In this document: positions 7,306-16,206 of the stretch, piece after piece
Position numbering within the stretch: the first letter of the stretch is position 1
Layout of the letters: each line of letters opens with the position of its first letter
Source of the DNA: Clostridia bacterium
Lineage (GTDB): Bacteria; Bacillota; Clostridia; Oscillospirales; Acutalibacteraceae
Length of the DNA: 34,273 bases
Direction: 5' to 3'
NCBI GenBank assembly: GCA_017434855.1
Contig: JAFRUA010000048.1
Span: 1-34,273 of the forward strand
Translations under genes and position numbers: made by a program
The notes under the pieces: generated by a model
What the model was told of the DNA's origin: nothing
Database searches by the model: none
The model's input: only the letters and a program-made list of their open reading frames with translations

Positions 7306-9048
7306 ATGATGGGAAGGAAGCTTCAAAAGAAATACGCGCTGACCGATAAGGGTTTAAGAAACACGAGAGTCGGCGCAGCATGGACGGTCGTCGTCAACCT
7401 GCTTATGATGGCGGGAATGGGCATCCTGTATTTCCTGATGCAAAAGTATATGCATACGCTCACGGGCGGCGACGCCCTCCCGAATGCCTGGATCTTTATC
7501 GCACTGGTCGCGGCATTCGTCGTGCTGTCTTTTATCACCCATCTGCAGCAGTATCATAACACCTACGGTTTGGTATACAGAGAAATCAAGGATACGCGGA
7601 TCACGCTTGCGGAACGGCTTCGCAGGCTTCCGCTCGGCTATTTCGGAAAACGCGACCTTGCCGATCTGACCGAAACGATCATGGGCGACGTCAACCGCCT
7701 GGAACACGTCTGGTCTCACTGCCTCGGCTATCTTTACGGCGCTTATATCTCCACGGCGATTATAGCGGTGATGCTGTTCGTTTACGACTGGCGCATGGCG
7801 CTGGCCTGCCTGTGGGGCGTGCCGGTGGCGTTCGCGCTTCTCTTCGGCAGCAGAAAGATGCAAAAGCGTGCCTCCGAAAAACTGAAATCCGACGCTCTGG
7901 CGGTGTCCGACAACATTCAGGAATCGCTTGAGAATATCCGCGAGATCCGGGCGACCAACCGCGAAAAAGAATACTTGGATCGCCTTTACAAAAAGATCGA
8001 CTGTGTTGAAAAAACGATGAGAAACGGTGAGCTCATGATCGGTCTGTTTGTCAACGGCGCTTCCGTGATCATGCGTCTCGGTGTGGCAACGACGATCCTG
8101 ACGGGTGCTTCGCTTATCCTCTCCGGAAAGATCGATTTTATGCTGATGTTCATGTTCCTGATGGTCATCACCCGCATTTACGCGCCGTTTGATCAGTCGC
8201 TGGCTCTGATTGCCGAAATGCTCGTTTCCCAGGTTTCGGCGAATCGTCTGAACGAGATCAATGATACGCCGACTGCGGAGGGTGCCGAAGTGTTCCGGCC
8301 CGACGGTCACGATATCACATTTGAAGACGTCAGCTTCGCTTACGACGATCACGACGTGCTGAACGGCGTGAGCTTCACTGCCAAAGAGGGAGAAGTCACT
8401 GCGCTTGTCGGCCCGTCCGGCTCCGGCAAAAGCACCTGCGCCCGTCTTACCGCGCGCCTGTGGGATATCAACGGCGGAAAAATAAAGGTCGGCGGCGTGG
8501 ACATTTCGACCGTCGACCCGGAGGTGCTGCTCACCGATTATTCGATGGTATTTCAGGACGTTGTTCTCTTTGACGACACCGTTATGGAGAACATTCGCCT
8601 CGGCAAACACGGTGCGACAGACGAGGAAGTCCTCGCGGCAGCAAAAGCGGCGAATTGCGACGAGTTCGTCGAAAAACTCCCGGACGGTTATCAAACCCCG
8701 ATCGGAGAAAACGGCGCAAGACTTTCCGGCGGCGAGCGCCAGCGCATTTCAATTGCCCGCGCTCTGTTAAAAAACGCGCCGATCGTACTTCTTGACGAGG
8801 CGACGGCCTCCCTTGACGTGGAAAACGAAACGAAGGTGCAGGGCGCACTGTCGCGCCTGCTGGCGGGCAAGACCGTGCTTGTCATCGCCCACCGGATGCG
8901 CACCGTCGAGGCGGCGGATAAGATCGTCGTCTTAAAGGACGGCAAGATCGCCGAGGAAGGCTCGCCGAAAGAGCTTTATATCAACGAAAACGGTATCTTC
9001 CGCCGTATGGCGGACCTGCAGGCGCAAAGCGCACAGTGGCGCGTGTAA
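7306..9048 (+). CDS. ABC half-transporter, fused permease and ATPase (second of pair)
   Basis: This 580-residue protein is the likely dimer partner of the previous one. It has a six-helix membrane domain, then Walker A GPSGSGKS (369-376), signature LSGGE (from 473), Walker B IVLLDEA with a D-loop ASLD, and switch histidine in IAHRMR. The start was set at the first ATG (7306), with AGGAGGG 9 bases before it; the frame is open much further upstream but overlaps the partner gene. Both ATPase sites look catalytically complete, unlike many heterodimeric exporters with one degenerate site. It is the last gene of the locus; decayed non-coding DNA follows. Confidence 0.88.
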   Translation: MMGRKLQKKYALTDKGLRNTRVGAAWTVVVNLLMMAGMGILYFLMQKYMHTLTGGDALPNAWIFIALVAAFVVLSFITHLQQYHNTYGLVYREIKDTRITLAERLRRLPLGYFGKRDLADLTETIMGDVNRLEHVWSHCLGYLYGAYISTAIIAVMLFVYDWRMALACLWGVPVAFALLFGSRKMQKRASEKLKSDALAVSDNIQESLENIREIRATNREKEYLDRLYKKIDCVEKTMRNGELMIGLFVNGASVIMRLGVATTILTGASLILSGKIDFMLMFMFLMVITRIYAPFDQSLALIAEMLVSQVSANRLNEINDTPTAEGAEVFRPDGHDITFEDVSFAYDDHDVLNGVSFTAKEGEVTALVGPSGSGKSTCARLTARLWDINGGKIKVGGVDISTVDPEVLLTDYSMVFQDVVLFDDTVMENIRLGKHGATDEEVLAAAKAANCDEFVEKLPDGYQTPIGENGARLSGGERQRISIARALLKNAPIVLLDEATASLDVENETKVQGALSRLLAGKTVLVIAHRMRTVEAADKIVVLKDGKIAEEGSPKELYINENGIFRRMADLQAQSAQWRV

Positions 9049-9168
9049 GGCTTCATAAAGGAGAAACGGATATCTGGATCGTCGGCGCGGCGCTCACAGC
9101 GGGGATTATTAGGAATGGCTAAAATCTGCATTCTAAAACTGTGCAGGATGACAACGAAAGGGCAAACG

Positions 9169-9196
9169 AAAACCACCGGTAAAAACCGATGGTTTT
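9169..9196. repeat. CCACCGGT palindrome, imperfect copy 2
   Basis: AAAACCACCGGT and ACCGATGGTTTT form a stem with one mismatch and an A-rich loop. The core matches the elements at 139-163 and 21876-21900. It lies about 120 bases after the ABC gene and may serve as its terminator. Confidence 0.5.
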
Positions 9197-9267
9197 GATT
9201 CATTAGGTTTACACAATCATTCCTTTTTATCTTTGCCCTTCATTTCCCTGTAGATAATATAGTCGGG

Positions 9268-9290
9268 TTTCCTCTTTTGTCAAGAGGAAA
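9268..9290. repeat. Perfect 9-bp hairpin
   Basis: TTTCCTCTT (9268-9276) and AAGAGGAAA (9282-9290) pair perfectly around TTGTC. It lies between the end of the ABC gene and the end of the deacetylase remnant on the other strand. A role as a terminator is not clear, because no good T tract follows on either strand. Confidence 0.4.
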
Positions 9291-9460
9291 GAGAAAATTT
9301 GTTCGATAAATTTCATTTTGCAGTCCAAAAAAGTGCTTAAGAATAAATGTTAGCGTTAATGATGAAGCAAAACCTACGCAGACGGGTGCACTTCTCCACG
9401 GTTTTTCCTCCCGCCCATCGCGCCGGACGCGGCCGTGACGTTTCTTTTATGTGTTTATTT

Positions 9461-9727
9461 TCAGAAAAACAGCGGTTCCTCGCCTCTGTGCATCCGGAAG
9501 GCGTCGCCGATGGAGCAGCAGATCACATCGTCGCGGCCGGACACCATCCGGCAGATTTTCTCAAACTTTTGCCAGTTGCTCTCTTTGGTACCGAAATTGA
9601 ATTCATATCCATGCGCGAACATCAGAAAGAACAGATCACCTGTCTCCGGTTTTGCGTCAAGGAACGCCTGCAGCCTTTGCAGCGCGTTCTTTTTCACGTG
9701 CCAGCTTGTCATCGGCAGCGCCGGACG
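9461..9727 (-). pseudogene. C-terminal remnant of a polysaccharide deacetylase family gene
   Basis: The frame is open for 89 codons from a stop at 9728-9730 to a stop at 9461. It encodes LPMTSWHVKK, then FAHGYEF, then SGRDDVICCSIGDAF. This is the end of the NodB-like deacetylase family, where a conserved H-[SG]-YEF segment and GRDD stretch close the domain. A full protein would need 150 or more further residues at the N-terminus. I find no continuation in the other minus frames up to 10000, so the gene is truncated rather than simply frameshifted. The catalytic Asp/His motifs are missing. It could be a relic of a surface-glycan deacetylase. Confidence 0.6.
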
Positions 9728-10009
9728 TCACCCCCTGCGCTCCGCCAAAACCACAAAAGCGGATCAACCTTTGATTTAAAAGAGCTGTTTGAGGAATTCC
9801 TTATTGCAAAGCAGCATGTCAAATCTTTTATCATATTGAAGCAAAAACGCTTGATAAAACGTACGGTTCGTGATAAGATAAACTTATGATTCTGTACACT
9901 TTTGTTTTTCGCCTTTCAACCGTCTGAAAAGCAGAAGACTTGCGGAATCAAACGTCATGCGAGCCGTGATGAATGAGACCGGCAGGCAAAAAAATAGAGG
10001 GAGATGAAG

Positions 10010-10963
10010 ATGATGTCCGCTGTAAAAACGATACTCAAAGCCGGCGTCGGCGCTGCGGCCGCAGTGATGGGCGCAGGGGCGCTGGTGTATGAATGCGCGC
10101 TGAACACAAAGTTGAACGGCTTTTTCGTCAATCTGCTTGATGACCGCAGCGACGTGGAGCAGGAGGCACCATCCGGGGACGGAGTCAATCCGCGTGAACC
10201 CGGTTGGTTCGACCGACACAAGGGGGACGATCAGGTGATCACCACCGAGGCAACCGGTCGGATCCACGCGTATATCATCCCAGCGGAAAAGCCGTCGCAC
10301 AAATGGGCGATTCTCTGCCATGGCTATAACTCCGAGCCGGCATCCGTCGGCGTGTTTGCGGAGCATTACCGCCCGCTGGGCTATCACTGCATCTGCCCCT
10401 CGCTGCGCGGCTGGGGCAACGATGAAAAACGGTACTGCACGATGGGCTTCCATGACAAGGACATTCTGCTCGCATGGATCAATTACGTTGTGAAGGAGGA
10501 TCGGGACGCCGAGATCCTTCTGCACGGGTATTCCATGGGCGCCGTAACCATAATGCTTGCCACCGGTGAAAAGCTGCCGCCGCAGGTGAAGGCGGCTGTT
10601 TGCGACTGCGGCTTCACAAGCTGCTGGGAACAGTATGCGAACGTGATCAAGCTTTATGCAAAGCTTCCGGCGTTTCCGCTGCTTTACGCCGTGAATGCGA
10701 TGTCCATCCTGCGCGGAAATTTCGACATCCGTAAAAACGTGCCGATCGACGCCGTAAGGCGAAGCGTGACCCCCACGGTATTCCTGCACGGCACGGCGGA
10801 TAACTTTGTGCCGTTTGCCATGATGGACCGGCTGTATGACGCCTGCGCCGCACCGAAGACGAAGCAGGACATTAAAGGCGCGGATCACGCGCAGTCGGTA
10901 TATGTCGACCCGGCGCTGTACTGGAAAACGGTCGACGGTTTTTTGAAGGATAAAATATCATAA
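10010..10963 (+). CDS. Membrane-anchored alpha/beta hydrolase
   Basis: This 317-residue alpha/beta-hydrolase has the complete triad: nucleophile S175 in GYSMGA, D264 in HGTADNF and H293 in GADHAQS. An oxyanion-side motif (CHGYNSEP) comes early in the domain. An N-terminal hydrophobic segment (about residues 5-25) looks like a signal anchor, so the domain is probably outside the cell. GAGGGAG lies directly before an ATG at 10004. I prefer the ATG at 10010 because spacing is more normal; 10004 and 10013 are alternatives. Family relatives are esterases or peptidases with unknown natural substrates. It stands alone between decayed DNA and the promoter at 11058. Confidence 0.8.
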   Translation: MMSAVKTILKAGVGAAAAVMGAGALVYECALNTKLNGFFVNLLDDRSDVEQEAPSGDGVNPREPGWFDRHKGDDQVITTEATGRIHAYIIPAEKPSHKWAILCHGYNSEPASVGVFAEHYRPLGYHCICPSLRGWGNDEKRYCTMGFHDKDILLAWINYVVKEDRDAEILLHGYSMGAVTIMLATGEKLPPQVKAAVCDCGFTSCWEQYANVIKLYAKLPAFPLLYAVNAMSILRGNFDIRKNVPIDAVRRSVTPTVFLHGTADNFVPFAMMDRLYDACAAPKTKQDIKGADHAQSVYVDPALYWKTVDGFLKDKIS

Positions 10964-11057
10964 CGTGAAGCAAAAGCGATGCGCATTGCAGCTCTCCCCT
11001 TTTGTCTCACCTCAATTGCAGCACTGCACGTTGGCCGTATCTTGACCGCGGAACACC

Positions 11058-11086
11058 TTGAAAACATTGCGAAAGATTGTTATAAT
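11058..11086 (+). promoter_or_regulatory. SigA-type promoter of the aconitase X operon
   Basis: TTGAAA (11058-11063), a 17-base spacer and TATAAT (11081-11086). It lies 164 bases before the aconitase X start. The long leader (about 11095-11249) shows no regulatory RNA class I can name. Confidence 0.7.
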
Positions 11087-11249
11087 TAGATATGGGCAAA
11101 GGCCAAAACCGAAAAGTACAGTCAAACGAAAGATCAGGTGCGCTGCGTCAATTGATGCAGCCTGACAATAAAACCTGCATCGCGCTCAAACACCCTTTGT
11201 TTTCAGAAGTGTCCAATTCACAACACAGCAACAAAAGGAGGAATTTATT

Positions 11250-12521
11250 ATGCAACTGACAAAAGAACAACAGGCCATTCTGAATGGCGAAAAAGGCGAA
11301 ACAATAGCAAAGGTCATGCGCACGCTCGTGCAGTACGGCGAAGTCTTCGGCGCCGAAAAGATGGTACCCGTAACCGGCGATTACGGCCATCTGGTGCTCT
11401 CGTTCGGGCTGACCTTCCTGGGCCCGGTCTTTGATCTCTATCAAAAGCTGATCGACGAAGGGTGCCTTTCGGGGCAGAAATTCACCTGCGACCCGCGGCC
11501 GTATGACAAAAACGTGCCGCAGTCGCTGATTCAAAAGGCGGTTGCAAAGTTCGTCTTCGGCAAGCAAAGCCGCTATGAAAAGCAGCTTTCGCAACTCGGC
11601 CTTCTGGATGAAGACAGCTATACCTGCACCTGTTATCTGGACGAGATCGGCAACACGCCAAAGGCGGGCGACGTGCTCTCCTGGGCGGAATCGTCGGCGG
11701 TCGTCTATGCCAACTCGGTGCTCGGCGCGCGCTGCAACCGCAACTCCGGCATCATCGAACTGTTTGGTTCCATTGCAGGCTTTGTGCCGTATTTCGGTCT
11801 GCTGACCGACGAGGGGCGCAAGGCGGACTGGATTGTGGAGCTGAAAACGACCAAATGCCCCGACGCGCAGATCCTCGGCTCCGCCATCGGCATGAAGGTG
11901 ATGGAGGACGTGCCTTATGTCAAGGGGCTGGACCGGTATCTCGGCACGGAACTGACCGATGAAGCAAAGACCTATCTCAAGGATTTCGGCGCCGCCACGG
12001 CGTCCAACGGCGCGGTGGGCCTGTATCACATCGACCGCCTGACGCCGGAAGCCAAAGCGCAGGGCGAAGCTCTCATCAAGGAAGGCGCAAACGTCTATGT
12101 GATCGACGACGCGGAGCTGGAGCGCGTGAAGAACGGCTATCCCTGCGTCTGGAAAAACAAGGACGCCGCGCCGAAGCTCTGCTTCCTCGGCTGCCCGCAT
12201 ATGACGCTGCAGCAGCTCAAGGACTGGACCGACAAGATCGAGGCCGCGCTCAAAGAAGCCGGCAACGAAAAGGTGCTGATCCCGACGGTATTCACCACAT
12301 CCACGGGCGTGATGAAGGAATTTGAAAAAACGCCTTATGCCGCACGGCTGAAACGGGCGGGCGTCATCGTCAGCTATATCTGCCCGCTGATGTTTATGGA
12401 CAACCCGCTGTGGCAGGGCCAGCCGGTTATCACCTCGTCAAACAAGCTGCGCACCTACACGACGGCGCGGTTCTATTCCAACGACGAGATTTTGCGCATC
12501 ATCACAAAGGAGGGAAAATAA
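11250..12521 (+). CDS. Aconitase X large (catalytic) subunit
   Basis: This 423-residue protein is the catalytic chain of two-subunit aconitase X (formerly DUF521). It begins with the typical MQLTKEQQAILNGEKG and contains GARCNRNSG and the late segment FTTSTGV. Characterised aconitase X enzymes are Fe-S dehydratases: bacterial cis-3-hydroxy-L-proline dehydratase and archaeal mevalonate-5-phosphate dehydratase. The separate swivel subunit follows 1 base later, so this is a type II arrangement. AAAGGAGG precedes the start. No archaeal-type mevalonate genes are nearby, and the operon partner is a flavin ene-reductase, so the substrate is open. A hydroxy acid or hydroxyproline-like compound is the most reasonable class. 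Confidence 0.88.
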   Translation: MQLTKEQQAILNGEKGETIAKVMRTLVQYGEVFGAEKMVPVTGDYGHLVLSFGLTFLGPVFDLYQKLIDEGCLSGQKFTCDPRPYDKNVPQSLIQKAVAKFVFGKQSRYEKQLSQLGLLDEDSYTCTCYLDEIGNTPKAGDVLSWAESSAVVYANSVLGARCNRNSGIIELFGSIAGFVPYFGLLTDEGRKADWIVELKTTKCPDAQILGSAIGMKVMEDVPYVKGLDRYLGTELTDEAKTYLKDFGAATASNGAVGLYHIDRLTPEAKAQGEALIKEGANVYVIDDAELERVKNGYPCVWKNKDAAPKLCFLGCPHMTLQQLKDWTDKIEAALKEAGNEKVLIPTVFTTSTGVMKEFEKTPYAARLKRAGVIVSYICPLMFMDNPLWQGQPVITSSNKLRTYTTARFYSNDEILRIITKEGK

Positions 12522-12522
12522 G

Positions 12523-12963
12523 ATGAAGGAATTCAAAGGACGCGTGATCGCAAAGGGCGCACTGACGGCTGAAGCAGTCGTGACGAAGCAGGGCTTCAAC
12601 ACGCTGGCAAGCATGCAGATGATGTTCATTCAGTCAAAGACCAAGTGCGTGGATCAAAGCAACCCCGACCTTTATAAAAAGCTGCTGCAGGGCAAGGCGC
12701 TCTGCCTGCCCCAGACCATCGGCTCCACCACGGGCGGCATGTTCCTGTATTCCGCCGTCAAATCCGGCAAGGCGCCGGCGTGCCTGCTGTTTGCAAAGGA
12801 GATCGATTCGCTGGCCGCGGCCGGCGCGGTGCTGGCCGACGTGTGGTCTGATGACGCAAAAATGCCCACCATCGACAAGCTCGGCGACGAATTTCTCGAC
12901 TATGTGCAGGACGGTGACAAAATCACCGTGAAGGAAGACGGCACCGTGATCGTGGAGCGGTAA
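12523..12963 (+). CDS. Aconitase X small (swivel domain) subunit
   Basis: This 146-residue protein is the swivel-domain partner (formerly DUF126) of the preceding large subunit. The conserved GSTTGGMFL loop, followed by GKAPACLL, corresponds to the serine-rich substrate-gating loop of aconitase X small subunits. The start at 12523 lies 1 base after the large-subunit stop, with GGAGG just upstream, consistent with 1:1 production. The chain ends in a beta-rich segment (GDKITVKEDGTVIVER), usual for the family. It has no role without the large subunit. Confidence 0.88.
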   Translation: MKEFKGRVIAKGALTAEAVVTKQGFNTLASMQMMFIQSKTKCVDQSNPDLYKKLLQGKALCLPQTIGSTTGGMFLYSAVKSGKAPACLLFAKEIDSLAAAGAVLADVWSDDAKMPTIDKLGDEFLDYVQDGDKITVKEDGTVIVER

Positions 12964-13005
12964 CTCATTACGGAGTAACCGGAACAAGAAAAGGAGATAT
13001 CACTT

Positions 13006-15060
13006 ATGAAAAAAGAGTATGCATCCCTGTTGACGCCCTGGAAGATCGGCAATGTCGAAATCAAAAACAGAATCGTGCTGACCTCGATGGGTGGAACAAA
13101 TCTGCTGGGCTGGATGGAAAAGAACCACTTTGACAAGGAAGGCGCAAGGTTTATCCTGGAGGTTGCCAAAAACAACGCCGGGCTTGTGCTGCCCGGCTGC
13201 CAGCCGGTCTATAACCCCATGCTTGGCCAGTGGCTGCACAAAAACAAAAAGATGTTTCGGGATCTGGCTGCATGGATGCCGGAATTCCATCAAACGGGCG
13301 CAAAGCTGTTTGTGCAGTTGACGGCAGGCTTTGGCCGCAGCTTTACCATCTCACCGATGATGGAGATGCTGTATTCAAACAAGGCGCTGCGCGTGCTGTC
13401 AAAGCCGTTTATGGATCTGGACAGGATCACGGCCTCTGCCAGTCCGTCTCCCAACCGCTGGTCAGACAAAGTGCCGTCAAGAGAAATGACGAAGGCGGAA
13501 ATTCAGGAAATCATCGACTCGTTTGCGCAATGTGCAAAGCTCCTGAAGGACGCCGGCGTGGACGGCGTTGAGATTCACGCCGTGCATGAGGGCTATCTGC
13601 TGGACCAGTTCACGCTCAACTATGTGAACAAGCGGACGGACGAATACGGCGGCAGCCTGGAGAACAGATATCGCTTTGCGGCCGAGATCGTGAAAGCGAT
13701 CAAGCAGGAATGCGGCAGCGACTTTCCCGTTTCACTGCGCTATTCCGTGGTGTCCAAGACCAAGGGCATGCGTGAAGGCGCTCTGCCCGGCGAAGACTAT
13801 ACGGAAGTCGGCCGAGATATGGCGGAATCGGAAGAAGCGGTCCGGTTCCTGCAGGATGCGGGCTATGACATGCTCAACTGCGACAACGGGACCTATGACG
13901 CGTGGTACTGGGCGCATCCGCCCGTGTATATGCCGGAAAACTGCAATCTGGAAGACGTGCAGCACATCAAGCAGTTCGTCGATATTCCCGTGGTCTGTGC
14001 GGGCCGGATGACGCTGGACGCCGCCGCAAAGGCGATCGAAAACAACACGCTGGACGGCGCCGGCTTTGCCCGCAATTTCCTGGCCGACCCCGCCTGGTTC
14101 ACAAAGGTGATCGAGGACCGGGAGAAAGACATCCGCCCCTGCATCCTCTGCCACAACGGCTGCTTCAACATGTGCCACTACAAGGGCGTGCCGAACGAGC
14201 AGGAGCTGAGCGATTCGCTCCACCTTGCCCGGTGCGCCGTCAACGCGGAAATGATGCAGTGGAAAAAGCATTACATCAAAAAAACCGCTTCGCCCAGAAC
14301 GGTACATATCGTCGGCGGCGGAATCGGCGGCATGGAGGCTGCACGCGTGCTGAAGCTCCGCGGACACAACCCGGTGATCTATGAAAAGACTTCTGTGCTC
14401 GGCGGCACGTTTATCCCCGCTTCGTCCGAAAGCTATAAAAGCAAGCTCCGGGACCTGCTGACATGGTACCGCCGGGAGATGGACAAGCTGCAGATCACCG
14501 TCAAGCTCAACACAGAGATCACCGACCTCACGCAGTTCGGCAGCGATCCCGTGATCGTCGCAACAGGCGCAAAGCCGCGCGTGCTGCGCAGCGTGAAGGG
14601 CTTTGAAAAAATGATCGAGGCGTGCGACTATCTCAACGGCGCGCCCGTGGGGCACAGCGTCGCAGTGATCGGCGGCGGCCTGACGGGGTGCGAGATCGCC
14701 TATGAGCTTGCGCTGCAGGGCAAGGACGTGAAGATCGTTGAGATGAAAGACGACCTGGTTTCGCAAAAGGGCGTCTGCCTTGCAAACAGCTCGTATCTTC
14801 GCGAATGGTTCGCCTGGAAGCAGGTGCCGATATATCTGGAAAGCACGCTGAAAGAGGTCCGCGACGGCGGCATCGTCTGCACAGGCAAAGACGACAAGGA
14901 CTTTGAGATCCCGTGTGAAAGCGTGATCTCTTCGGCCGGCTATGTGCCCGCGCCGATCGCGCAAAAGAATAAAAACGTCTTCCTTGTCGGCGACTGCAGC
15001 GCCGTGGGGAACCTCAGAACCGTCATCTGGCAGGCCTACGAGACCGCGATGAAGCTGTGA
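13006..15060 (+). CDS. Old yellow enzyme family ene-reductase with Fe-S and FAD/NAD domains (BaiCD/FadH-like)
   Basis: This 684-residue three-domain flavoenzyme has an FMN TIM barrel (about 1-375), a 4Fe-4S site (C379, C382, C386 and C410) and FAD and NAD(P) Rossmann folds (VGGGIGGMEAA near 430, VIGGGLTGCEIA near 555). Barrel residues H191 and H194 lie in VEIHAVHEGYLLDQF, a form I associate with clostridial enoate reductases and bile-acid BaiCD/BaiH proteins rather than E. coli FadH. Such enzymes reduce or form C=C bonds next to a carbonyl. It follows aconitase X by 42 bases with AAGGAG upstream. A dehydratase followed by an ene-reductase is a logical pair: water loss, then reduction. The substrate is not determinable. 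Confidence 0.85.
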   Translation: MKKEYASLLTPWKIGNVEIKNRIVLTSMGGTNLLGWMEKNHFDKEGARFILEVAKNNAGLVLPGCQPVYNPMLGQWLHKNKKMFRDLAAWMPEFHQTGAKLFVQLTAGFGRSFTISPMMEMLYSNKALRVLSKPFMDLDRITASASPSPNRWSDKVPSREMTKAEIQEIIDSFAQCAKLLKDAGVDGVEIHAVHEGYLLDQFTLNYVNKRTDEYGGSLENRYRFAAEIVKAIKQECGSDFPVSLRYSVVSKTKGMREGALPGEDYTEVGRDMAESEEAVRFLQDAGYDMLNCDNGTYDAWYWAHPPVYMPENCNLEDVQHIKQFVDIPVVCAGRMTLDAAAKAIENNTLDGAGFARNFLADPAWFTKVIEDREKDIRPCILCHNGCFNMCHYKGVPNEQELSDSLHLARCAVNAEMMQWKKHYIKKTASPRTVHIVGGGIGGMEAARVLKLRGHNPVIYEKTSVLGGTFIPASSESYKSKLRDLLTWYRREMDKLQITVKLNTEITDLTQFGSDPVIVATGAKPRVLRSVKGFEKMIEACDYLNGAPVGHSVAVIGGGLTGCEIAYELALQGKDVKIVEMKDDLVSQKGVCLANSSYLREWFAWKQVPIYLESTLKEVRDGGIVCTGKDDKDFEIPCESVISSAGYVPAPIAQKNKNVFLVGDCSAVGNLRTVIWQAYETAMKL

Positions 15061-15132
15061 TGAACGGCAGCTTTCGGTTTTCATTGGCGCCCGATTTCAA
15101 AACGGGACAGCGACTGGAGGAACGGATCACAC

Positions 15133-16170
15133 ATGCAGATTCAAGCGCTTGACAAAAACTTTGTCGTATCCGCACCGGACGCCGCGCAAACGGTTTATTT
15201 CGACGTTGCCCGGCCGCCCTTCACCGTGCACGGTCTGCTGCGGGATGCACAGGGGTATTACCGTGTGCCCCACGCGCTTGCCGCCGAAACCAATATCGGC
15301 GTGCAGTGGATGAATCTGAACACGGCGGGCGGGCGCGTCCGCTTTCAGACAGACGCGGACCGGGTGGTCCTGCGCGCCGCAATGCGCTCCGTGACCCGGA
15401 TGCCGCATTTTGCGTTCACCGGCAGCGCCGGCTTTGATCTCTATGCCGATGACGTTTTCCGCGGCACCTTTGTGCCGCCGGAGGAGCTGAAAGACGGATA
15501 CACATCGGAACTGGACCTTGGCACAGGCGGCATGCGGGAGATCACGGTGCATTTTCCGCTCTACAGCGGCGTCACGCGGCTTGAGCTCGGCCTGCCGGCG
15601 GGCAGCATACTCAGGCAAGCTTCTGCTTATCGCATCACGGCGCCCGTTGTCTACTACGGTTCTTCCATCACGCAGGGCGGGTGCGCCTCCCGCCCCGGCA
15701 ACGCTTATCAAAACATCCTGTCACGGCTGTTATCCTGCGACCACCTGAACCTCGGCTTTTCCGGCAGCGCAAAGGGCGAGCGCTGCATGGCGGCGTATAT
15801 CGCCGGGCTTTCCATGTCTGCTTTTGTGCTGGACTATGACCACAACGCGCCCGATCCGGCGTATCTGGAAGCAACGCACGCCGCGTTCTTTCGTACCGTT
15901 CGGGACAAGCAGCCCGCGCTGCCGATCATTTTGCTTTCGCGCCCGCAGCCGAACCCGAACGAAGACGACCTGCTGCGCAGAGACGTCGTAAAGCGCACCT
16001 GGGAAACAGCAAAGCAAAGCGGCGATCAGAATGTGTTCTTTCTCGACGGAACAGAGATGCTGCGCCTTTTCGGCGGCGATTCCGGCACTGTGGACAACTG
16101 CCACCCAAACGATCTGGGCTTTTATTGCATGGCAAAAGCCCTGGAGCCGGTGCTGCGCGCCGTTTTGTAA
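15133..16170 (+). CDS. SGNH/GDSL-type hydrolase with N-terminal beta domain
   Basis: This 345-residue protein has an N-terminal beta-rich domain (about 1-165) and a C-terminal SGNH hydrolase domain. Catalytic S178 is in YYGSSITQGG, the block II glycine is in LGFSGSAKG, and D321/H324 are in DNCHPND. The architecture matches the carbohydrate-associated SGNH proteins that remove ester groups from glycans, although family members also act on lipids. No signal peptide is visible. CTGGAGGA precedes the ATG. It lies 72 bases after the ene-reductase and 36 before an alpha-galactosidase, so a role in deacylating a glycan used by the next two enzymes is likely but inferred. Confidence 0.8.
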   Translation: MQIQALDKNFVVSAPDAAQTVYFDVARPPFTVHGLLRDAQGYYRVPHALAAETNIGVQWMNLNTAGGRVRFQTDADRVVLRAAMRSVTRMPHFAFTGSAGFDLYADDVFRGTFVPPEELKDGYTSELDLGTGGMREITVHFPLYSGVTRLELGLPAGSILRQASAYRITAPVVYYGSSITQGGCASRPGNAYQNILSRLLSCDHLNLGFSGSAKGERCMAAYIAGLSMSAFVLDYDHNAPDPAYLEATHAAFFRTVRDKQPALPIILLSRPQPNPNEDDLLRRDVVKRTWETAKQSGDQNVFFLDGTEMLRLFGGDSGTVDNCHPNDLGFYCMAKALEPVLRAVL

Positions 16171-16206
16171 AGAGTACCATACCCCAACGCAACAGGAGGA
16201 CCCGCA

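Larger units (their letters stand above)
9049..9460. other. Non-coding stretch after the ABC genes
   Basis: No credible gene is seen. A ribosome-site-like AAAGGAG (9057-9063) precedes ACGGATATCTGG, which would read as a short hydrophobic peptide ending at a stop near 9120 if ACG were a start. This may be the stub of a lost gene. Two hairpins (9169-9196 and 9268-9290) are listed separately. Confidence 0.4.

Noticed and set aside
7354-8694. 446-codon minus frame opposite the second ABC gene
   Set aside because: Shadow frame with the same skewed composition and no ribosome site.
9347-9364. Possible third TTAGC-type metal box (ATGTTAGCGTTAATGA)
   Set aside because: Only one half site is present and there is no gene or promoter next to it.
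9347-9889. 180-codon plus frame across the decayed region
   Set aside because: The opposite strand carries a recognisable deacetylase remnant, and no domain or good ribosome site supports this frame.
13732-15084. 450-codon minus frame opposite the ene-reductase gene
   Set aside because: The plus-strand protein has clear Fe-S, FAD and NAD motifs; this frame has none.
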